From assembly GCF_014205875.1 (NCBI RefSeq), contig NZ_JACHEN010000017.1:1-64000 (forward strand): a stretch of DNA of 64,000 nt, given 5' to 3'. The DNA comes from Anaerosolibacter carboniphilus. GTDB taxonomy: Bacteria; Bacillota; Clostridia; Peptostreptococcales; Thermotaleaceae. A program made the translations under genes and the position numbers. This document shows positions 1 through 7,157 of this stretch, piece after piece (within the stretch, counting starts at the first letter, position 1; each line of letters opens with the position of its first letter). Under the pieces are notes generated by a model that made no database searches, had not been told where the DNA came from, and saw only the letters and a list, made by a program, of their open reading frames with translations.

Positions 1-135
1 GCGTACTTCCATTAAAGCAAAAGAGGTTCTTTTTTTCATTATTAAAATTTTTCCATTGTCAATCTGTAATTATTTCTTTGATGCAACATTAGAACTCTTA
101 GGCCCTTTTTTCTTTTATTAAATATGAATTTATTG

Positions 136-167
136 TTGACTTTTTGTTAGGGAGAGAATAATATAAT
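136..167 (+). promoter_or_regulatory. sigma-A-like promoter of the sulfur-carrier operon
   Basis: TTGACT at 136-141 is followed 17 bp later by TAATAT (159-164), with an overlapping TATAAT at 162-167. It lies about 50 bp upstream of the DUF1858 gene and is the only good core promoter in the first 200 bases, which otherwise show no gene. Confidence 0.55.
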
Positions 168-214
168 ATTAGAAATACCCCATATCCAGGGGGAGGGGGA
201 AAGAGGTGAACGAA

Positions 215-406
215 GTGTTTCATCAAGATTCAATTATTTATGATGTTTTGGCAAAGTATCCAGATGCAGAGAGGATTTTTAAAGAATTCGGCATTCGGTG
301 CTTTGGATGAGGTGGCGCTCTTTATAAAAGCATAGGCTATGCTTCTAAAAACTATCGTGTGGATATAGATGCCTTATTAAGTCAGTTAAATCAATTAGGA
401 AGATAG
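215..406 (+). CDS. DUF1858-domain selenoprotein (TGA at 308-310 read as Sec)
   Basis: A 63-residue reading frame interrupted by one in-frame TGA. The N-terminal half (IIYDVLAKYPDAERIFKEFG) and the C-terminal half (VDIDALLSQLN) both match the DUF1858 family, whose members carry a CxxC (often CVGC or CIGC) in the middle. Here the motif reads C-F-G-TGA, so the TGA sits exactly where the second Cys belongs and Sec at residue 32 gives a CxxU redox motif. A SECIS-like hairpin lies at 328-344. The start chosen is GTG 215, six bases after GAGGTG; an in-frame GTG at 206 is the alternative. The gene lies 11 bp upstream of a CoA-disulfide reductase-rhodanese gene and is the first of an operon with TusA and DsrE, suggesting a thiol or persulfide redox role. 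That role is inference. A true stop codon is possible but would leave half a domain on each side. Confidence 0.85.
328..344 (+). promoter_or_regulatory. bacterial SECIS-like hairpin of the DUF1858 selenoprotein
   Basis: AAGCATA (328-334), loop GGC (335-337), TATGCTT (338-344): a 7-bp perfect stem whose loop begins 24 nt after the TGA and has G in its first two positions. This geometry fits the described bacterial SECIS rules (small apical loop with an early G, a few tens of bases from UGA). Confidence 0.75.
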
Positions 407-417
407 GAGTGGAAGAA

Positions 418-2070
418 ATGAGTCAAAAGGTACTGGTTATTGGGGCCGTAGCTGCAGGTACTAAAGCTGCAGCCAAAATGAAAAGAGAAAATCCTAGGGC
501 GGAGATTGTGGTTGTAACGAAGGATGAGTATATCTCCTATGCGGGCTGCGGGTTACCTTACTACATTGGTGGCATCATTGAAGAAAAGAAGGAATTGGTG
601 GTAAAGACCCCAGAAGATTTCAAGCTATTAACAGGAATTGATATTTTTACAAAGCAGGAAGCAATTAGAATTGATAAAGCGTTAAAGGTAGTGGATGTTA
701 GAAATTTAGTGACGGGAGAAGTGAAACAGTATACTTACGATGATCTAGTGATCGCCACAGGGGCATCACCCTTTGTGCCGCCGATTGAAGGTAGGGAGCT
801 AAAGGGAGTTTATCCAGTAAGAACAGTAAATGACGCCCAGGCCATTCGAGAACTGGTAGATCAAGGGGCTGTAAAAAAGGCTGTGGTTATTGGCGGTGGA
901 TTTATTGGATTGGAGGTGGCAGAAAACCTTCACCATAAGGGCATTGAGGTATCTATCGTGGAGCTAGTGCCTCATATCCTACCACCTTTTGATGAAGAGA
1001 TTGCCCTCTATGCACAAAATTACATGACGGATCAAGGGGTCCATATTTATACCAGTGAAAAAGTTCTTTCTTTGGCAGGTCAGGATGGCCAGGTAACAAA
1101 GGTAATTACAGACCAGCGGGAAATTGAAGCAGATTTAGTGATTATGTCGGTAGGGGTGAGACCGAACAATCAACTAGCGAAAGAATTAGGCTTGGAACTA
1201 GGCCCTACGGGAGCAATAAAGGTAAACGAATATATGGAAACCAGCGAGGCAAATATTTATGCTGTGGGAGATTGTGCAGAAAACATAAATCTGATTACAG
1301 GGCAGCCCGCATGGTATCCGATGGGGTCTACAGCGAACAAAATGGGTAGAGTTGCGGGTATCAATATGGCCAATGGAGAAAAAGACAGCCTAAAGGGTGT
1401 ATTGGGTACAACCATCGTAAAACTATTTAAGCTGAATGCTGGAAAAACAGGACTATCGGAAAGAGATGCTCTTAAAGCAGGGTTTGAAGTAGAGACCGCA
1501 TTGGTACCTGCCAATGATAGAGCTCACTATTATCCAGGATATAGGGAGATCATCACAAAACTCATTGTAGATAAAGCGAGCCATAGAATATTAGGTGCCC
1601 AAGTAGTAGGTGAAGGGGTAGTAGACAAACCTATCGATATTATTGCCACTGCCATCACTTTTGGTGCAAAGGTACAGGATTTAGAAAAGCTGGATTTGGC
1701 TTATGCACCACCATTTTCAATGGCCATGGCATCTACGATTTTAGCAGCCAATGTGTTAGTAAATAAGCTGACAGGAAAGGTAAAAGGAATCGGCCCTATT
1801 GAGATGAGAAACAGAGTCCATGAGTTGCAAGTAATTGATGTTCGAGATGAAGGATCTTTTATGATTGGTACCATTCCAGGGGCTGTAAATATTCCTTCCG
1901 GAGAATTATATATGAGAGCCGGAGAGCTAGATAAAAATAAAGAGACAGTTTTGGTATGTAAAATTGGTAAAAATGCTTATCTAGCGTATTTAAAGCTAAA
2001 AGAATTAGGATTTAAGCAGGTTAGAATTCTTGAAGGAGGCATGAATGCTTATCCTTTTGAACGAGAATAA
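418..2070 (+). CDS. CoA-disulfide reductase / rhodanese fusion (FAD-dependent pyridine nucleotide-disulfide oxidoreductase)
   Basis: About 550 residues. The N-terminal flavoprotein has the dinucleotide motif VIGAVAAGTKAA (residues 7-18), the single active-site Cys in YAGCGLPYY (Cys44) typical of CoA-disulfide or persulfide reductases, a second NAD(P)H-binding motif VVIGGGFIGLEVAE and the FAD-binding IYAVGDCAE. The last ~100 residues form a rhodanese domain with active-site Cys in VLVCKIGKNA. Such CoADR-Rhd fusions reduce CoA disulfides, CoA persulfides or polysulfide with NAD(P)H. The start is ATG 418, eight bases after AGGAG; an upstream in-frame GTG at 409 overlaps that ribosome site. Gene 2 of a four-gene operon with the DUF1858 selenoprotein, TusA and DsrE, all sulfur-carrier families, so a persulfide relay in the cytoplasm is likely. 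The exact substrate cannot be told from sequence. Confidence 0.88.
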   Translation: MSQKVLVIGAVAAGTKAAAKMKRENPRAEIVVVTKDEYISYAGCGLPYYIGGIIEEKKELVVKTPEDFKLLTGIDIFTKQEAIRIDKALKVVDVRNLVTGEVKQYTYDDLVIATGASPFVPPIEGRELKGVYPVRTVNDAQAIRELVDQGAVKKAVVIGGGFIGLEVAENLHHKGIEVSIVELVPHILPPFDEEIALYAQNYMTDQGVHIYTSEKVLSLAGQDGQVTKVITDQREIEADLVIMSVGVRPNNQLAKELGLELGPTGAIKVNEYMETSEANIYAVGDCAENINLITGQPAWYPMGSTANKMGRVAGINMANGEKDSLKGVLGTTIVKLFKLNAGKTGLSERDALKAGFEVETALVPANDRAHYYPGYREIITKLIVDKASHRILGAQVVGEGVVDKPIDIIATAITFGAKVQDLEKLDLAYAPPFSMAMASTILAANVLVNKLTGKVKGIGPIEMRNRVHELQVIDVRDEGSFMIGTIPGAVNIPSGELYMRAGELDKNKETVLVCKIGKNAYLAYLKLKELGFKQVRILEGGMNAYPFERE

Positions 2071-2095
2071 ATAGAGAAACGAGGAGGAACAACGA

Positions 2096-2320
2096 ATGGC
2101 AGATATTCATTTAAATTGTAAGGGATTACAGTGCCCTGGCCCTATCATGCAGGTATTCAAAGCTGCAAAGGAAGCAAGCGTTGGTGATGTGATTCACGTA
2201 AAGGTAACAGATAGAGGATTTTCTAAAGATATCCAGGCTTGGTGCAAGAAAACAGGGAATGAACTGTTGGAGCTTGTAGATGGAGACACTGAAATTCAAG
2301 CAAAAATCCTTAGAAAGTAA
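2096..2320 (+). CDS. TusA/SirA-family sulfur carrier protein
   Basis: A 74-residue protein of typical TusA length. It carries the family's N-terminal CPxP motif in CKGLQCPGPIMQ (catalytic Cys13), with an additional Cys at position 8, and the usual compact beta-alpha-beta pattern ending in a hydrophobic strand. TusA proteins accept a persulfide on the CPxP Cys and pass it to partners. Ribosome site GAGGAGG precedes the ATG. It lies 25 bp after the CoADR-rhodanese gene and 11 bp before a DsrE gene, the classic rhodanese-TusA-DsrE trio of sulfur-transfer operons. The role here (sulfur trafficking or tRNA thiolation versus polysulfide metabolism) is inferred from neighbours. Confidence 0.88.
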   Translation: MADIHLNCKGLQCPGPIMQVFKAAKEASVGDVIHVKVTDRGFSKDIQAWCKKTGNELLELVDGDTEIQAKILRK

Positions 2321-2331
2321 GGGGAGAAACT

Positions 2332-2805
2332 ATGGGAGATAAAAAGACGATTATTGTATTTAGTGGAGATCTGGACAAGGTGATGGCAAGCCTGATCATT
2401 GCCAATGGCGCGGCAGCCATGGGCAGTGAGGTAACCATGTTCTTTACCTTCTGGGGTTTGAATACCCTTAGAAAGGCCAAGAAGGTGAAAGTGAAGAAGG
2501 ACTTTATGGAGAGTATGTTTGGCTGGATGATGCCTAGGGGTGCAGAAAAATTAAGTTTATCCAAAATGAATTTTGGAGGTATGGGTACCCAAATGATGAA
2601 AAGTATTATGAAAAAGAAGAATGTAAATAGTTTGCCAGAGCTCATTGAAAGTGCTCAAATGATGGGTGTCAAAATGATCGCTTGTACCATGTCTATGGAT
2701 GTGATGGGGATTAAAGAGGAAGAACTGATAGATGGTGTGGAACTAGCAGGAGTAGCCAGCTATTTAGGAGAAGCCGATGAGGCCAATGTAAATTTATTTA
2801 TATAA
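2332..2805 (+). CDS. DsrE/DsrF-like (DsrE2-type) family protein
   Basis: 157 residues. The start KKTIIVFSGDLDKVMASLIIANGAAAMGSEVTMFFTFWG is characteristic of the DsrE2-type DsrE/F/peroxiredoxin-like family, and a single conserved Cys lies in MIACTMSMDVMG (Cys118). The middle of the protein is very Met- and Lys-rich. DsrE-family proteins bind sulfane sulfur and exchange it with TusA; several of the DsrE2 type are membrane-associated. Final gene of the sulfur-carrier operon, ending at a bidirectional terminator. Enzymatic activity has not been shown for most members, so it is best described as a sulfur carrier candidate. Confidence 0.82.
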   Translation: MGDKKTIIVFSGDLDKVMASLIIANGAAAMGSEVTMFFTFWGLNTLRKAKKVKVKKDFMESMFGWMMPRGAEKLSLSKMNFGGMGTQMMKSIMKKKNVNSLPELIESAQMMGVKMIACTMSMDVMGIKEEELIDGVELAGVASYLGEADEANVNLFI

Positions 2806-2809
2806 TAAA

Positions 2810-2844
2810 AATGAAGATGGTATCCTAAGATCACCATCTTCATT
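2810..2844. terminator. bidirectional terminator between dsrE-like and pstS-like genes
   Basis: AATGAAGATGGT (2810-2821) pairs with ACCATCTTCATT (2833-2844); a T-rich tract follows on both strands, stronger on the minus strand. Confidence 0.85.
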
Positions 2845-2858
2845 TCTATTATATGGTT

Positions 2859-4073
2859 TTATTTTGTAATGGTTACTGTCATTGTATTTGCATCCCACTC
2901 AACTTTTGCACCAAAGGCTTTGGCGATGAAACCTGCAGGAATCATAGTTCTGCCATTGATGCTCTTTGCAGGGACATCTAATCCATCGATGGCGCTACCA
3001 TTCTTTGTAGCCTTTGTGCTGCCAAGGGTCATTACTACGGTGTCCTTGCCAAGTACAGCAGTTACTTTTTGTGTTTTAGCATCCCAAGTTAAATTTGCAC
3101 CAAGGGACTCTAGGAGTTGTCTTGCAGGAACCAATATTCTACCATTTTCATTGATTGGATTTACATCAAATGCAACAGCTTTACCATTTACTTTTACTGT
3201 GATTGTTTTAGGTGCGACAGGTGTAGTACCTTCAAGTTTTGTGCCTTCACTAACTGTAATATATTCCTTTGCAACAATCTTTTGTCCTTCAGCACTTAAT
3301 GCAAAGTCAATAAACTGCTTCACTGCACCTGTTGGTGCGCTCTTTGTCAAATATAAGAAAGGTCTATAAATCTTATACTTTTTTGCTTTGATGTTTGCTT
3401 CTGTACAAGGAACACCTTCAACCTTTACAGCCTTAACGGCATTGTCCAAAGAACCTAGAGACACATATCCGATAGCATCAGGTGTAGAAGCTACAGTTTG
3501 CTTTACAGCTCCAGTAGATGGCTGTACCAAAGAGTTTTTGGATGTATTATCTACCGTTTTGCCTGCTGCATCTTTGCCTTGAATCCCAGTAATTTCGATA
3601 AATGCTCCCCTTGTTCCTGAGCCATCTTCTCTACTTACAACAACGATCTGCTTATCTTTTCCCCCAACTTCTTTCCAGTTTGTGATTTCGCCAGTGAAAA
3701 CCTTCTTGATTTGGTCCATCGATAAATCTGCTACGTCGTTAGAAGTGTTCACTACAACAGCGATACCATCTAAAGCGATTTCAAATTCTTTTACAGTTTG
3801 TTCTTCTTTCTTCAATTCCCTTGAGGAAGCCCCGATATCTGCTATGCCATCTTGCGCTGCCTTGATACCTACGGAAGAGCCACCACCTTGGACCTCAATC
3901 TTGATACCAGGATTCTTTTTCATGAACTCAGCTGCCAATTCATCAGACAATGGTTGTACGGAAGTAGAACCTGCGATAACAACTTTCTGATCTGCTGCAA
4001 AGGCAACAGACATGGGCGCACATAAGCTTACAATCATCATGAATGTCAGCACCTTGCTGATTAGTTTTTTCAT
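2859..4073 (-). CDS. PstS-like phosphate-binding protein fused to a copper-amine-oxidase-N-like stalk domain
   Basis: 404 residues. A signal peptide ends at VAFA-ADQ (about residue 27). Residues ~29-275 are a PBP-like domain of the PstS family, with VIAGSTSVQPLSDELAAEF, GGGSSVGIKAAQDGIADIG and the phosphate-loop-like REDGSGTRGAF. Residues ~290-404 are two copies of the secreted 'copper amine oxidase N-terminal/stalk' unit (ILVPARQLLESLGANLTWD and MIPAGFIAKAFGAKVEWD). No lipobox is evident, so unlike normal Gram-positive PstS it appears secreted or wall-associated through the stalk domains. No pstCAB or phoU lies in the window. The start at 4073 follows a good AGGGGG ribosome site. Phosphate as ligand is likely from family but not proven; it may scavenge or sense phosphate outside the cell. 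Confidence 0.85.
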   Translation of the reverse strand: MKKLISKVLTFMMIVSLCAPMSVAFAADQKVVIAGSTSVQPLSDELAAEFMKKNPGIKIEVQGGGSSVGIKAAQDGIADIGASSRELKKEEQTVKEFEIALDGIAVVVNTSNDVADLSMDQIKKVFTGEITNWKEVGGKDKQIVVVSREDGSGTRGAFIEITGIQGKDAAGKTVDNTSKNSLVQPSTGAVKQTVASTPDAIGYVSLGSLDNAVKAVKVEGVPCTEANIKAKKYKIYRPFLYLTKSAPTGAVKQFIDFALSAEGQKIVAKEYITVSEGTKLEGTTPVAPKTITVKVNGKAVAFDVNPINENGRILVPARQLLESLGANLTWDAKTQKVTAVLGKDTVVMTLGSTKATKNGSAIDGLDVPAKSINGRTMIPAGFIAKAFGAKVEWDANTMTVTITK

Positions 4074-4124
4074 TTCATATACCCCCTATATATTTTTGAG
4101 CCATTCATTGACTCTTCTAAATGG

Positions 4125-4153
4125 ATTATAATGGATATAATTTTTAAAATAAA
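4125..4153 (-). promoter_or_regulatory. candidate promoter of the pstS-like gene
   Basis: Read on the minus strand, TATAAT lies at 4130-4125 and, 17 bp upstream, a poor -35 (TTTATT, 4153-4148). A perfect -10 with a weak -35 is what an activator-dependent promoter would show. Confidence 0.4.
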
Positions 4154-4169
4154 TACGAAAACACGATTG

Positions 4170-4215
4170 TTAACGGAATTGCATGAAAATTAACTTATTT
4201 TACCTGGCATTAACA
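4170..4215. promoter_or_regulatory. periodic TTAAC repeats, possible Pho box
   Basis: TTAACG (4170), TTAACT (4190), TTACCT (4200) and TTAACA (4210) recur at 10- or 20-bp steps on the plus strand, upstream of the pstS-like promoter. They resemble tandem PhoP/PhoB half-sites (TTAACA-like, about 11-bp period), though the orientation and exact period are not ideal. Confidence 0.35.
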
Positions 4216-4304
4216 AAAATAATGAAAAACTAGTAATTCTCTTTTTTTACAGGTAGTTTTGTGGCAAAATAGAAATAATAGATCAATAGGAAAGGAAGTG
4301 TCAT

Positions 4305-4577
4305 ATGTCAAGGGAAAAAGCGAAAAGTGATGTAATCAATCGGTTGAAAACCATCAAAGGACACATTGCAGGCATAGAGAAAATGATTGAAGAGGATAAA
4401 TCCTGTGATGATATATTGCTTCAGATTGCAGCGATTAAGGCATCGATCCATAAGGTGGGACTTGTGATTATGGAGGAGCATGCCAAAGACTGCCTCATCA
4501 ATGTGGACGAAGGGGAGATGATCGAAAAAGAGAAAGTAGAAAAAGTATTAAATACTCTCGTAAAGTTTATAAAGTAG
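4305..4577 (+). CDS. CsoR/DUF156-family metal- or thiol-sensing repressor
   Basis: 90 residues, all-helical, starting RLKTIKGHIAGIEKMIEED as in the CsoR/RcnR/FrmR family. The residues at the metal-binding positions are Cys34 (KSCDD), His59 (EEHAKD) and Cys63, which is the C-H-C set of Cu(I)-sensing CsoR. Proteins of this family form tetramers that leave DNA when they bind Cu(I), Ni/Co, formaldehyde or persulfide. No copper ATPase or chaperone adjoins; the gene is monocistronic with its own terminator, so the target genes lie elsewhere. With a persulfide operon nearby a CstR-like persulfide role cannot be excluded, but the His favours copper. Confidence 0.82.
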   Translation: MSREKAKSDVINRLKTIKGHIAGIEKMIEEDKSCDDILLQIAAIKASIHKVGLVIMEEHAKDCLINVDEGEMIEKEKVEKVLNTLVKFIK

Positions 4578-4597
4578 CACCTATGGTGCTACTTTTA
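4572..4597. terminator. terminator between csoR-like and DUF3189 genes
   Basis: AAGTAGCACC (4572-4581), loop TAT, GGTGCTACTT (4585-4594) followed by TTAGTTTTG. It overlaps the convergent stop codons of both genes. Confidence 0.85.
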
Positions 4598-5045
4598 GTT
4601 TTGCATTTTTTACGATGGATACAATCTTTGGATAGGCATTAAAGGTGCCATGGACTACCAGCGATCTACCGAGAGTAACGAAACCCAATTGTCTTGAGCT
4701 CCAGTTTCCAATCCGTATCCACTGATTGATCGTAGGAGAGGTATCTACACATAATATTTCCTCAGGATTTCTATCAATCATTTGGAAAACAGAAGATAGA
4801 GCATGGCTTACTAACTGGGGGACACGATGGCAGCCAATGGTATAGATTTGATTGTTATTTTCATCTTTTCCGTGAAAAAAAAGCCTGCCTAAATCTTTTC
4901 TTTCCAATCCGTCAAAAAGAGGAATATTTAAAAGATCACTAGTGGAAGGTATTCTATCTGCAGGCAGCAAATTTAAGTGGATTGCGGCTGCAATGACCGA
5001 AGAGTGAGTTCCACTGGAATCATGATATACCACATACAAAAGCAT
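4581..5045 (-). CDS. DUF3189 family protein
   Basis: 154 residues from ATG 5045, which follows GAGGTGG; a TTG 12 bases further upstream overlaps that site. The N-terminus YVVYHDSSGTHSSVIAAAIH and the later GRLFFHGKDENNNQIYTIG match the DUF3189 family of spore-forming Firmicutes, whose function is unknown. There is no signal peptide or membrane segment, so it is cytoplasmic. It is transcribed alone, convergent with the CsoR-type gene and divergent from the SpoVR-like gene. The HSS near the N-terminus recalls a phosphate-binding loop, but no enzymatic assignment can be made. Confidence 0.72.
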   Translation of the reverse strand: MLLYVVYHDSSGTHSSVIAAAIHLNLLPADRIPSTSDLLNIPLFDGLERKDLGRLFFHGKDENNNQIYTIGCHRVPQLVSHALSSVFQMIDRNPEEILCVDTSPTINQWIRIGNWSSRQLGFVTLGRSLVVHGTFNAYPKIVSIVKNAKLKVAP

Positions 5046-5094
5046 CACCCACCTCAAAATTTATTAGAGAAAAAAGAATGGTATTAGTTTTTGC

Positions 5095-5128
5095 CAACAA
5101 TCTAAAACTATACGTTTTTAGATTGTTG
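5095..5128. repeat. 13-bp inverted repeat in the DUF3189/spoVR divergent region
   Basis: CAACAATCTAAAA (5095-5107) and TTTTAGATTGTTG (5116-5128) are perfectly complementary with an 8-base centre. No T-tract follows on either strand, so an operator or RNA structure is more likely than a terminator. A second dyad, TATACATC ... GATGTATA (5151-5188), follows. Confidence 0.5.
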
Positions 5129-5314
5129 AGAGATATTTGAAAAAAGAAAATATACATCAATATGAGCCATTGGGCATATAGATGTATATTATATTAATAA
5201 GAATTTGATATGATTTGACACGATACGCCTTCGAAAGAACAATAGAGATCTGTGGGCGCAAATAGTAGACATACAAATGGGGCGGAAAACCTGAATGTGA
5301 CTTAGGAGGGAAAT

Positions 5315-6499
5315 ATGGAAAAAGACAGAATGGATTATTTTATGAAATGGAAGGAAAGAATTGCTTCAGCAGTTTTAAGTCTTGGACTAGAACCTTATCC
5401 TCAAGAAATAAATGTGCTGAATGAAGAGGATTTTGCCATACACCGGCTCCATTATGGATTTCCTCTGCAATTACCGCGTTGGCGGTTTAGTAAAAAACAG
5501 CAACCCTTTAATCTTTTGGATCATAGAGGATTGTTTTATAGGATCGCTCTCTATGTACATCCTGATATTGCATATTTTTCCGAAAAAAGCACCCTTGAGG
5601 AAAAGATATTTGCTATGATTCATCTCCATATCTATAGTGATTTTGTAAAGCACAATCGGCTATTGAGGGAACTTTATAAAGATCAAGACGCCCTTGGGAA
5701 TTTTGATATGAACCAAAGATATATCGTAGAAACCATAAATCAGGCGGAATTAGAGAACAAAGGAGTAAAAAAGATTTTGGAAAGCGCCCATGTAGTTAGA
5801 TTTCAGGAAAATCATCTCCTTGATTTTATGATGGAACACGGGAGCATGGCAGAATGGCAGCGGAGATTGGTGGACATTATAGCAGCAGAAACTGCCTACT
5901 TTGTACCCCATTTAGAAACCATGGTAATGTATGAAGGCTGGGCTGGCTTTTGGTATGAAAAAATTCTAGATCTTTTAGATCTGCCAAACGAGATTCGAGA
6001 AGCATGCTTAAAGCTCCAGGGGCTGGTTTTTTATGATGGTGCAGGCTACATTAGTATAGAACGATTGGGAACTTTGATCTTTAAGAGTATTCAAAAAGCT
6101 TACGGTAAAGCTAAAGTTTTCGATGTGAGACGAGAAGAGACGGATAGAAGCTTCATTGAAAAGTATTTAGATCAGGCAGTTTATGAGGAATTAAGCAGCA
6201 TTTGTGGTTTTGAAAAAGGTGTGCTGGAGAAACATAAAAAGAACCTGTTGGACTTGATGGGAACAAAGCGGATACCAGTGATACAAATAAAGGAGGTTCG
6301 TCCCCAGGATGGAGCTCTCTTGGTGGAGCATGTCTTTGATGGCAGAGAGTTGCAGCAGGAATATGTTTTTGAATTGTTAAAGGCCATGGTAACCCTTTGG
6401 GGGAATAAAATAATTTTGAAAACCAATTTTAATGCTATCAACAAGCTAGTCCTTTGCGATGAGTACCAGACCATCGCCATAAAGACTGAAGGGAAATAA
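5315..6499 (+). CDS. SpoVR-like family protein (short variant)
   Basis: 394 residues, against about 470-510 for Bacillus SpoVR or E. coli YcgB. Family landmarks are visible: FPLQLPRWRF near residue 50, HIYSDFVKHN near 110 (compare HS-DFFKNN in SpoVR), and MYEGWAGFWYEKIL near 210 (compare EGWA-YWH). B. subtilis SpoVR is made in the mother cell and influences cortex formation; the biochemical activity is unknown. ATG 5315 follows AGGAGGG. The gene is monocistronic, with a long upstream region containing two dyads and a strong terminator downstream. The shorter length and weak conservation suggest a divergent subfamily, so the sporulation role is inferred. Confidence 0.72.
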   Translation: MEKDRMDYFMKWKERIASAVLSLGLEPYPQEINVLNEEDFAIHRLHYGFPLQLPRWRFSKKQQPFNLLDHRGLFYRIALYVHPDIAYFSEKSTLEEKIFAMIHLHIYSDFVKHNRLLRELYKDQDALGNFDMNQRYIVETINQAELENKGVKKILESAHVVRFQENHLLDFMMEHGSMAEWQRRLVDIIAAETAYFVPHLETMVMYEGWAGFWYEKILDLLDLPNEIREACLKLQGLVFYDGAGYISIERLGTLIFKSIQKAYGKAKVFDVRREETDRSFIEKYLDQAVYEELSSICGFEKGVLEKHKKNLLDLMGTKRIPVIQIKEVRPQDGALLVEHVFDGRELQQEYVFELLKAMVTLWGNKIILKTNFNAINKLVLCDEYQTIAIKTEGK

Positions 6500-6631
6500 A
6501 AGAAAGGATATGTTACAGAGTTTACAGTTGCTTTAAGATCCCATGACAAGGGTCATTGGAACTTGGACAGTATGATATAATAAGGATACCCAATATGAAA
6601 TTTACCCCATCTTTACCGAATCTTATGAGAA

Positions 6632-6661
6632 ATGGATGCTGCCAGCAGCATCCATTTTTTG
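6632..6661 (+). terminator. terminator of the spoVR-like gene
   Basis: ATGGATGCTG (6632-6641), loop CCAG, CAGCATCCAT (6646-6655), then a run of T. Confidence 0.9.
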
Positions 6662-6665
6662 TTCT

Positions 6666-6836
6666 TTAAACAATTGTGTAATACTTTCCAAACAAAATCA
6701 CCAAAAGGAGGAAGAAAAACAAGAAGTTTGTAGGATGCTTACTGCAATAGGGTGTATCCTTAAGTAATAGGATTAACAGCAAGAAAAAGAACAAAAGGCT
6801 GTCTCGAGAGACTTTGACTGGGCTTGAGATAGACAT
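6666..6836 (-). CDS. small hydrophobic protein with twin FFFLLL segments
   Basis: 56 residues from ATG 6836, downstream of GGAGG. Two nearly identical hydrophobic blocks, LLFFFLLLILLL and LFFFLLLVILFG, are separated by a short polar linker with one Cys (KDTPYCSKHPTN). The same block occurs twice in the protein at 61656-61844, in a spore-gene neighbourhood, which argues that this short frame is a real gene. Proteins of this type are common in spore-formers as tiny, uncharacterised, probably membrane or coat-associated products. No recognised domain. It is convergent with the spoVR-like gene. Function unknown; a spore-surface or membrane role is inference. Confidence 0.62.
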   Translation of the reverse strand: MSISSPVKVSRDSLLFFFLLLILLLKDTPYCSKHPTNFLFFFLLLVILFGKYYTIV

Positions 6837-7020
6837 GAATGGATGCACCTCCCTCTATCCTATAGTATTCGTCAGGGAGCCTAAAGGTACCAAGGAGGAA
6901 ACAAATGGCTGATTTATAAAAAAAATTGAAGCGGATTAAATTTTTTTAATATTTCTACCAGACCTATTACAGAAATGTAAAACACAAAATAATGGGACTA
7001 TGATATCATCTATAACGTGA

Positions 7021-7096
7021 ACTTATGAAGGATTATAATTTTTACTGATGGAAAACATTTTCCAGAGTGCACTTATTTATTTTTATCCTCATAAGT
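7021..7096 (+). promoter_or_regulatory. structured leader RNA upstream of the abgT-like gene
   Basis: ACTTATGAAGGAT (7021-7033) pairs with ATCCTCATAAGT (7085-7096), a 12-bp stem with one bulged A. Inside it TGGAAAACATTTTCCA (7049-7064) forms a second hairpin. The outer stem closes about 60 bases before the abgT start codon. It matches no riboswitch class I can recognise. The rest of 6849-7157 shows no gene. Confidence 0.4.
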
Positions 7097-7157
7097 CATG
7101 GAATGTAGCAATAGAAACCCAATTGCTAGCAAAATGAATCAGAAGGAGGAGAAAATC

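Noticed and set aside
206-406. Frameshift or pseudogene explanation for the DUF1858 frame
   Set aside because: The frame is intact on both sides of the TGA with conserved residues, and a SECIS-like hairpin follows; a decayed gene would not place TGA exactly on the active-site Cys.
1257-1514. Minus-strand frame inside the CoADR-rhodanese gene
   Set aside because: A shadow of a conserved gene; like the other internal antisense frames it has no ribosome site or recognisable motif.
5221-5314. c-di-GMP riboswitch before the spoVR-like gene
   Set aside because: GGGCGCAAATAG and GGCGGAAAACC faintly recall GEMM consensus blocks, but the order and the paired regions do not fit either class.
7021-7096. 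THF (folate) riboswitch before abgT
   Set aside because: The structure exists, but the conserved THF aptamer blocks are absent, so it is reported only as an unassigned structured leader.
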